From: Pseudomonadales bacterium
Lineage (GTDB): Bacteria; Pseudomonadota; Gammaproteobacteria; Pseudomonadales; Azotimanducaceae
Assembly (NCBI GenBank): GCA_022827905.1
Contig: JAJEIQ010000035.1
Span: 1 to 39,132 of the forward strand
Length of the DNA stretch: 39,132 bases
Direction of reading: 5' to 3'
The position numbers were made by a program, and so were the translations under genes. Positions 34,192 through 39,132 of this stretch are shown here, in pieces. Each line of letters begins with the position of its first letter. The stretch's first letter is position 1. The notes beneath the pieces are model-generated. The model saw only the letters and a list, made by a program, of their open reading frames with translations. It made no database searches and had not been told where the DNA came from.

Positions 34192-34506
34192 TTAGGGTTC
34201 AACTACCGTAACGACTAATCCATTGAGCGCGTCCGTAAGTTTGATCTGGCAACCCAGCCGACTGTTTTGCGCAACCGAATTCGTAAATTCCAACATCTCA
34301 CTTTCCGTATCACCAGCCGGACCAGTTTTTTCTAACCAATCCTCGTGTACATACACATGGCACGTTGCACAGGAACATGATCCTCCGCACTCCGCAGCAA
34401 TGCCTGGTATCAGATTGGCGACAGCACCTTCCATCACACTCGAACCTTCAGGTACATCACAAGTCACTTCAGTCCCGTCATGAAGCACATATTTTACGGT
34501 CGTCAC
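34192..34506 (-). CDS. 2Fe-2S ferredoxin, putidaredoxin type
   Basis: The 104-residue ferredoxin has cluster ligands Cys40, Cys46, Cys49 and Cys86 (CGGSCSCATC...LGC), the spacing of ferredoxins that reduce class I P450s. GTG 34506 is preceded by GGAGAGGAA and overlaps the TGA of a short upstream open frame (GTGA). With two P450s in the same cluster its role is very likely electron transfer to one or both. A ferredoxin reductase must be supplied from elsewhere. It is separated from the amidohydrolase by 178 bp in which no convincing gene is seen. Confidence 0.92.
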   Translation of the reverse strand: MTTVKYVLHDGTEVTCDVPEGSSVMEGAVANLIPGIAAECGGSCSCATCHVYVHEDWLEKTGPAGDTESEMLEFTNSVAQNSRLGCQIKLTDALNGLVVTVVEP

Positions 34507-34649
34507 TTCCTCTCCAATTCTTCAAATGCGGGTTCTGTCGCCGCGCTCGTATCATCACCAACCCTCATTTCAAACTGCCGCATATCAAAACAACGCACGA
34601 TATGAGGATCGAGAGCAATTCCTGCCAACGTGGGAACAATTTTCGCCAC
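34503..34649 (-). CDS. Possible small coupled ORF between the AraC gene and the ferredoxin
   Basis: From GTG 34649 the minus strand codes for 48 residues, beginning with VAKIVPTLAGIALDPHIVRC and ending in PAFEELERK. The frame is open for 66 codons, all the way back to the AraC stop (TAG 34704-34706), with which it is in phase. Its TGA overlaps the ferredoxin GTG in a GTGA arrangement typical of coupled genes. The composition looks protein-like but I do not recognise it. It could be a small protein, a remnant, or a chance open frame. Confidence 0.35.
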   Translation of the reverse strand: MAKIVPTLAGIALDPHIVRCFDMRQFEMRVGDDTSAATEPAFEELERK

Positions 34650-34703
34650 CGCGAGTAAACGCTCAACAAAGACCGAGGGTACTGGAAGGGTTACGGCGCA
34701 CCC

Positions 34704-35681
34704 CTAGCCGGCGAGATTGCTCTCCTGTTTTCTCCAGCGTCTTTGTGCGCGGTACAAGCTTCCGATATCGGCGTATCCAAGCTCCTCGCAAATCACTTTT
34801 TTGGGCGTTCCGATGCGGACCAAAGACCGGAGTTTGTTGGATCTCACCTCGTCCGCAATGCCTCTGAACGTCTGTCCCTCCTCCACCAATCTTCGATGGA
34901 GAGTTCGAGCACTCATACCGATCCTTCCTGCCACTTCTTCTAAGGTGCCAATCTTTTCCACCAATGACTCCCTCACAGATTGCGCTATGGGGTAATCATC
35001 AACGTCCGCTCCACGCTCCATAAAAAAGTCTAAGCAAGAGGCGAACACCCTTTCATTCGCCTTGGTCATTGGTGCGTCCAAAACCTCGTGGCTAAGCTCA
35101 ATGAAACCCACCTCACAGCCAAAGGCAATCTGCGTACCTAGAACTTCGCGCAACTCCTCTAGGTTTTGTTTGGGTCTCCTATGCCGCAGGCCAATTTTGA
35201 AACCACGAGTGCCGATCCCAGAAATTCTTCGAAGGGTGGCTACCGACGTACAGATCCCGAAATCGACTAAGTATCGATCCAAGTGCGGGTCCACGTCTTG
35301 CCTAGAAAATTCCATCACAAGGCCGTTACCCGTATGCTGCAAAGCCACCGCCAAACGACAGGGAGTCATTCCAGATTTTCGACCGAGACAGCCAAACTTG
35401 ATGGCTTCATCAATCGTGCTCGCCGTGGCCAAACCAAGCCCATAGATCCCATAGTCAACAAGATCGAAGTTTTTGGCGAACGTTAAGATCGGTTGAAAAG
35501 GATTTTCGAGGCAGTCCAACGCTTCGGTAAGCATTGATTCTTCTGTACCGCAGTGTACCAAAGAGCTTTTGTCGTAATCACACAGCCCTGCTGACTGTCG
35601 GCATAGCTCGATTTCCCGCTGCAAAAGGGCTGGATCGCCCGAACGTCGAACGTCGCGAAAGTAGTCAATCATTATCCCCAT
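34704..35681 (-). CDS. AraC-family transcriptional regulator
   Basis: The 325-residue regulator has an N-terminal ligand-binding domain of the arabinose-binding-like type found in OruR/ArgR-type AraC proteins (about residues 20-190) and a C-terminal AraC DNA-binding domain (about 235-320) with LEEVAGRIGMSARTLHRRLVEEGQTF and the second, degenerate helix-turn-helix ending SLYRAQRRW. ATG 35681 is preferred over ATG-less upstream frame because GGGGAGAG lies directly before it. It heads the minus-strand run that includes the ferredoxin, amidohydrolase and P450, and is the obvious candidate for substrate-dependent control of the cluster. Confidence 0.9.
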   Translation of the reverse strand: MGIMIDYFRDVRRSGDPALLQREIELCRQSAGLCDYDKSSLVHCGTEESMLTEALDCLENPFQPILTFAKNFDLVDYGIYGLGLATASTIDEAIKFGCLGRKSGMTPCRLAVALQHTGNGLVMEFSRQDVDPHLDRYLVDFGICTSVATLRRISGIGTRGFKIGLRHRRPKQNLEELREVLGTQIAFGCEVGFIELSHEVLDAPMTKANERVFASCLDFFMERGADVDDYPIAQSVRESLVEKIGTLEEVAGRIGMSARTLHRRLVEEGQTFRGIADEVRSNKLRSLVRIGTPKKVICEELGYADIGSLYRAQRRWRKQESNLAG

Positions 35682-35869
35682 TTCGCTCTCCCCTTTTCTT
35701 TGACGCTTTCCTAGTCTCCACTTTCCTTGCGATGTTATAGGCATAGACTTCTCTGGCCTTATGCACAGAAATTAGCTGCTTGATACTCGCAATATGGACA
35801 TAATTCTACGCCTGATCCTATGATGCTGATTTTTCTTCAAGCGTCAAGCTCAACTAGTTTCGAGGGAGT

Positions 35870-36240
35870 TGCGCTGTGGCGTTTTTCCCCGGTCTTCCGT
35901 CCTTAAAGCACGCGGGAGGGACGCCCGTTACGCAGGTTTGGGGCCTGATCGTCGGCTTTTTGGCCTGCGGAAACCCTTTCGGGCCGTCTTCAGGGCGCCG
36001 ATTCGGCCGGGCATCGGGGAGTCGGCGGCGTCAGGCCGCCGCGGGCAGCCCGTGGTCCACCAGCGAGCGCATCCGCTCCGGCCGGCCCGCCGCCACCGAG
36101 CCCAGCGCCCGCGCCTTCATCCGAACCCGCCCGCGCACGAAGTGGCGCTCGAACCCGAAGTCGTTGTCCAGCCGCCCGTTGATCCGCTCCAGGGCGCTGC
36201 GCCGGCTGTACCCCCGCTTCCAGGACGGACAGGTCAAAAC
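35870..36240 (-). mobile_element. Insertion-sequence remnant in a GC-rich patch
   Basis: A stretch of about 370 bp is much richer in GC than the flanking sequence and starts and stops sharply. On the minus strand it codes for the C-terminal part of a transposase (36031-36237). The 3-prime flank of that gene (35870-36030) has no gene. The other IS end and 5-prime half are gone; the patch meets the Lrp gene within a few bases of its stop codon. No terminal inverted repeat could be matched. Confidence 0.65.
36031..36237 (-). pseudogene. Truncated DDE transposase (C-terminal fragment)
   Basis: The last about 68 residues read TCPSWKRGYSRRSALERING then RLDNDFGFERHFVRGRVRMKARA. The Y-x2-R-x3-E-R-x-N/F-x-R-L pattern is the C-terminal signature of IS4/IS5/IS1182-type DDE transposases, where the glutamate is the third catalytic acid. 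An in-frame stop lies just before it, and the first two catalytic aspartates are missing, so it is inactive. The family cannot be fixed from this piece. Confidence 0.7.
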
Positions 36241-36247
36241 ATGTTGT

Positions 36248-36712
36248 CTAGTCTTCCATTATGTGAGTGAGTTCGAGAACGTGTTTATGGATACCGCGAA
36301 TCACGTGAATCGTGCCCGTTATCACACCCTCAAGCTCTATGATCTTCGACTCGTACAGTGTGAACAAGTCATCTAGGCTTTCGTCGGTCATAATGAAGAG
36401 GATATCGGATGCGCCAGAAACCAACGCGACGTATCCAATCTGGTCGATTTCCTTTAGGGCGTCGATCACTCGTTTTATCGCTGCTGTTTCCACCACCAGG
36501 CGAACATCAACGATTGCTGTCTGATTGACTTTGGCGGGGTTGACGAGTGCACTGACTCGCATGGACTTTGCTGACGTCAGTTTCCTTAGTCGGTGACGGA
36601 TCGCACCTTCAGTGACTTTGAGTTCGTCTGCCACCACGCGATTGCTGACCCTAGCGTCTGGTTTCAAAATCTGGAACAACTGTTCTTCGAAGTCATCGAG
36701 CGGTTCTTTCAT
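36248..36712 (-). CDS. Lrp/AsnC-family regulator, second of a tandem pair
   Basis: The 154-residue protein has an N-terminal helix-turn-helix (RVSNRVVADELKVTEGAIRHRLRKL, about residues 21-45) and a C-terminal RAM ligand-binding/oligomerisation domain with the GASDILFIM strand. It overlaps the upstream Lrp-type gene by 4 bp (ATGA), so the two are coupled. Such proteins sense amino acids or related metabolites and act as dimers to octamers. The transposase remnant abuts its 3-prime end, but the length is normal. Confidence 0.87.
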   Translation of the reverse strand: MKEPLDDFEEQLFQILKPDARVSNRVVADELKVTEGAIRHRLRKLTSAKSMRVSALVNPAKVNQTAIVDVRLVVETAAIKRVIDALKEIDQIGYVALVSGASDILFIMTDESLDDLFTLYESKIIELEGVITGTIHVIRGIHKHVLELTHIMED

Positions 36713-37170
36713 AAGTCTATGCTCGCGTAGTGCAGGTTGTATTTCTCTATGTTGAGCACGGTAAGTGTTTCGGTTCGCTCAATGCCTGCTATCGCCGTAA
36801 CCTTGTTCTGCATGAACTCGACGAAGTGCTTTTGGTTGCGCGTTGCTGTTCTAATAATGACTTCAGGCCGACCGGCTGTGATAAGGCAGTTGGTTACCTC
36901 ATCTAAGCCGGCTAGTGCTTGGGCTACGTCTTCTTTGCGACCGTGTGCCACATATACATCGACATGGGCGGGAAAGTGCGCACCTGCCGCTTCAAAGTCC
37001 TTTTGAACGGTGATTCGAAGAATGTCATTTTCTATGAGGAAATTCACTCTGCGCGCGACAAATTGTTGAGAAACGTCGAAGTCCTCCCCCAGCGAGCGAT
37101 AAGAACGCCGCGGTTCCTCGATCAACGCCTCTATGATTTTCAAATCAAGTTCTGCGAGTTCTTCAGCCAC
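36709..37170 (-). CDS. Lrp/AsnC-family regulator, first of a tandem pair
   Basis: The 153-residue protein has a helix-turn-helix (RSYRSLGEDFDVSQQFVARRVNFL, about residues 22-45) and a RAM domain with CLITAGRPEVIIRTATRN. It differs clearly from the downstream Lrp protein, so the pair is not a recent duplication. Two overlapping Lrp genes suggest a hetero-oligomeric regulator, as known for NirD/L-type Lrp-like proteins; that is inference. GTG 37170 is the start. It lies 78 bp after the secreted amidohydrolase on the same strand and may be cotranscribed with it. Confidence 0.85.
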   Translation of the reverse strand: MAEELAELDLKIIEALIEEPRRSYRSLGEDFDVSQQFVARRVNFLIENDILRITVQKDFEAAGAHFPAHVDVYVAHGRKEDVAQALAGLDEVTNCLITAGRPEVIIRTATRNQKHFVEFMQNKVTAIAGIERTETLTVLNIEKYNLHYASIDL

Positions 37171-37248
37171 AATGATGATCCCCGAATGTCATTCGAATTC
37201 TATATCAATCGTGTGACCAAGAACCAGCGGAAGCGTACAGCCGGCCGC

Positions 37249-38625
37249 TCAGTTCGACTTGCTTGACACCAGAGACGGGCGATCCACCAGTTTTCCGTCA
37301 AGAAAAACATGCATGATGTTTCTTGTATCCCTAATGTTCTCCGCAGGATTACCCGCAACGATCAGCAGGTCCGCCTCCAGTCCCTCTGATATGGAGCCGG
37401 TTGTATCATCGATTTCTAGAATACGGGCGTTGTTGTAGGTAGCAGCTTGTATCGCGTTAACTGGCGCGATGTCGGCTTCGTTCCACAGCTCCATTTCATA
37501 GTGCAACAGCCAGCCAGGCGGCCTTAGCGCCCAATGTCCGGTGGTGTCCGTGCCCATGCCCACCAGTATCCCGGCTTCAAAAAGGCGTCTTGTGTTTTCG
37601 GCACCTATTTCAAGCCACTTGTCGGCATTCTCGTTATATCGTTCTCCATACTGCCGTACGAAGGTGTTCTTTACGCCACTTATGAATGTGTGAAGGCTGC
37701 TGCTGGCACTACGGATGTCCTCCTCCTCATAGAATGGCGCAACTAGCGGCGCCGTGATTAGATACTCGACTTCATCCGCCAGCGGATAGCGCTCTGTGGA
37801 TCCCATGAACTCAAAAACGTTCAAGGTAGAGAGAAACCATATGCCCCTTTGTTTTGCATCCTCGATTTCTTCCTGGCTGGCAGGAAAGTGCCAAGGTTGA
37901 TGCGCATACCCATCTATACCGGTACGGTTCACCGCTACCGTTCCAATTGCCCGGCTGGCATCCATGATGACGCGCATTCCTCGTTTATGAGCCTCATCGA
38001 CAAAAAACTCCAAGCGGCGAAGAGACAACTGCATATAGGCTTTGACCATCTTTATGCCGGCAGCCTGATGCCTGTCCAGCGCGGACACAACATCCTGATT
38101 ACTCTTTAGGGAAAGTATCATCCCTGTGGAATCGACTTCATCGGGCAGTTTCCCTCCCTCGGATGCGCCATCTTGAAGGTATCCAGAAAAGGAGACTGCC
38201 GGAAACGGTTCGTCGCTATTGGCCAAGATCTCCTTGGCCTCCATCTCAAACTCAAGCACCCCGCCCACGGTGTTGACAGAGGTGATGCCGCTGTACAAAT
38301 GCTCTTTCAAACCCCTGCGCCAGTCGGCATCCCTGCTAAAGAAAATGTGGGAATGCGCGTCAATCAGGCCAGGCATCAGGGTCAGGCCTTGGCCGTCTAT
38401 GCGCTTCACTTCCGCTGCCGTCTCGAACTCCCCGTGGCCCGCCACTTTGGCAATTTTTCCCTTTGCCACCAAAACGTCCTGAGCTTCTAGCGGGGCATTT
38501 CCTTTACCGTCGATTATCCGGATGTTTTCAATCAACATATCACCAGTAGATGAGGCTTCCCCTGTTGCGAAAGCGATCGACATGCTGGAAAAAAACACAA
38601 TAGCCGTCATTGAGTTAATGCTCAT
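37249..38625 (-). CDS. Secreted amidohydrolase (imidazolonepropionase/prolidase-like)
   Basis: The 458-residue protein starts with a signal-like segment (MTAIVFFSSMSIAFATG), so it is probably periplasmic or a lipid-anchored/secreted enzyme. The amidohydrolase fold is clear: IDAHSH with His91 and His93, lysine Lys195 in IKMVKAYM that would be carboxylated, His242 in DGYAHQPWH, and Asp360 in VGMGTDTTG, followed by AATYNNARILEIDDTTGSISEGLEADLLI. Where the first of the two later metal histidines is expected (VxVHA), it reads VIMDA with Asp222. The site may be mononuclear or altered. It faces the D-aminoacylase-like gene at 38761 across a 135-bp divergent region. Confidence 0.88.
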   Translation of the reverse strand: MSINSMTAIVFFSSMSIAFATGEASSTGDMLIENIRIIDGKGNAPLEAQDVLVAKGKIAKVAGHGEFETAAEVKRIDGQGLTLMPGLIDAHSHIFFSRDADWRRGLKEHLYSGITSVNTVGGVLEFEMEAKEILANSDEPFPAVSFSGYLQDGASEGGKLPDEVDSTGMILSLKSNQDVVSALDRHQAAGIKMVKAYMQLSLRRLEFFVDEAHKRGMRVIMDASRAIGTVAVNRTGIDGYAHQPWHFPASQEEIEDAKQRGIWFLSTLNVFEFMGSTERYPLADEVEYLITAPLVAPFYEEEDIRSASSSLHTFISGVKNTFVRQYGERYNENADKWLEIGAENTRRLFEAGILVGMGTDTTGHWALRPPGWLLHYEMELWNEADIAPVNAIQAATYNNARILEIDDTTGSISEGLEADLLIVAGNPAENIRDTRNIMHVFLDGKLVDRPSLVSSKSN

Positions 38626-38677
38626 CTCGAATGCACTCCCCTCGAACCAATCGCAATTTATCCAGTGTAATTTCTAC

Positions 38678-38722
38678 GCGTTGTTTATTTCAACGCATTT
38701 TTATGGTATTCCTGCGTACCAT
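38678..38722. promoter_or_regulatory. Two dyads in the divergent amidohydrolase region, candidate operators
   Basis: GCGTTG (38678-38683) pairs with CAACGC (38691-38696) around TTTATTT. Directly beyond it ATGGTA (38703-38708) pairs with TACCAT (38717-38722) around eight bases. Both lie in the 135-bp gap between divergent amidohydrolase genes, a natural place for a shared operator. The first dyad followed by ATTTTTA could instead be a weak terminator. Confidence 0.4.
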
Positions 38723-38760
38723 CCAGTACTATTCAACTCAAATTCTGAGGAAGCAACCGC

Positions 38761-39132
38761 ATGCCCCGCTATGACCTGGTGCTCAAATCCGGAACCGTCG
38801 TCGACGGGACCCAGTTCCCCCGGTACGTCGCCGACATCGCAATCTCGAACGGCCGCATCGAGAAGATCGGACCTCTCGGCGATCACACCGCGACCCGCGA
38901 GATCGACGCGGAGGGCCGCATCGTCGCCCCGGGCGTGATCGATCCCCACACCCACTACGACGCCCCGATCCACTGGGACCCCCACTGCACCAGCTCCAGC
39001 TGGCACGGCTGCACCACCGTCGCCGTCGGCAACTGCGGCTTCGGCTTCTCGCCCTGCCTGCCGGACCACCGCGAGCGCTACATGCTGATGATGGAGAACA
39101 CCGAGCAGGTGCCCTACGCGGCGATGAAGCAG
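38761..39132 (+). CDS. N-acyl-D-amino-acid deacylase-like amidohydrolase, 5-prime part
   Basis: The first 124 residues of a D-aminoacylase-type protein are present and run off the right edge. Motifs match the protein at 32238-34013 closely: HTH (His63, His65) in GVIDPHTHYDAPIHWDPHC and GNCGFGFSPC. ATG 38761 begins MPRYDLVLKSGTVVDGT, a normal N-terminus. Its base composition is GC-rich like the core, unlike the amidohydrolase beside it and unlike its paralogue in the P450 operon. Confidence 0.88.
   Translation, partial: MPRYDLVLKSGTVVDGTQFPRYVADIAISNGRIEKIGPLGDHTATREIDAEGRIVAPGVIDPHTHYDAPIHWDPHCTSSSWHGCTTVAVGNCGFGFSPCLPDHRERYMLMMENTEQVPYAAMKQ

Noticed and set aside
21850-34506. The P450 cluster as a biosynthetic gene cluster
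   Set aside because: There is no polyketide, peptide or terpene synthase, and the receptor, CoA-transferase and dehydrogenases fit uptake and degradation better.
35682-35869. A promoter for the AraC gene with TTGACG at 35847-35842 on the minus strand
   Set aside because: No acceptable -10 box is found 16-18 bp downstream, so it is not called.
35905-35925. GGGAGGGACGCCC at about 35909 as a sixth REP-like copy
   Set aside because: It lacks the 8-bp stem pairing and the GGAG foot next to it and lies inside the insertion-sequence remnant.
38522-38938. Plus-strand frame over the divergent amidohydrolase region
   Set aside because: It overlaps the start of the strongly supported deacylase gene in another frame and has no motif.

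Overview
The window looks like a piece of a GC-rich gammaproteobacterial chromosome, probably marine or host-associated. That placement is inferred from gene order (nudix-rph-pyrE, dnaB-radA, glyA-nrdR-ribD-nusB-thiL-pgpA) and protein type; there is no rRNA gene to confirm it. It has two parts with different base composition.

Positions 1 to about 21,320 are GC-rich core chromosome. From the left: the end of an insertion sequence; a minus-strand nudix-rph-pyrE operon; a macro-domain gene; a minus-strand PLP sulfur-amino-acid enzyme plus dimeric dUTPase pair; a plus-strand pair of acyl-CoA dehydrogenases; lon with a clear heat-shock promoter; an HD-domain protein; a membrane fatty-acid desaturase; a minus-strand acyl-CoA synthetase-ferredoxin pair; dnaB and radA; glyA, nrdR and ribD; and nusB, thiL and pgpA. 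Five hairpins with the same 8-bp stem theme lie in its intergenic gaps. Each has GGAG directly outside the stem on one side only, which is the layout of REP elements. Two of them form an inverted pair exactly where ribE, ribBA and ribH would be expected between ribD and nusB.

From about 21,320 to 38,750 the base composition falls visibly and the content is accessory. A plus-strand run encodes a TonB-dependent receptor (preceded by a truncated duplicate of its 5-prime end), a secreted SnoaL/NTF2-like protein, a cytochrome P450, an MFS transporter, an SDR dehydrogenase, a CaiB/BaiF CoA-transferase and a zinc alcohol dehydrogenase. It converges on a minus-strand run with an AraC regulator, a putidaredoxin-type ferredoxin, an N-acyl-D-amino-acid deacylase-like amidohydrolase and a second P450. 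Together these look like one uptake and degradation system: outer-membrane import, P450 hydroxylation fed by the ferredoxin, alcohol oxidation, CoA activation, then beta-oxidation. The substrate is unknown, perhaps a hydrophobic terpenoid or steroid-like acid, possibly amide-linked. No exact match to a named pathway is recognised.

The right end holds a transposase remnant in a short GC-rich patch, two overlapping Lrp/AsnC-type regulator genes, a secreted amidohydrolase that appears to lack one usual metal-binding histidine, and the 5-prime part of a second D-aminoacylase-like gene. That last gene is GC-rich again and closely resembles the one beside the P450. No rRNA, tRNA or CRISPR array was seen.
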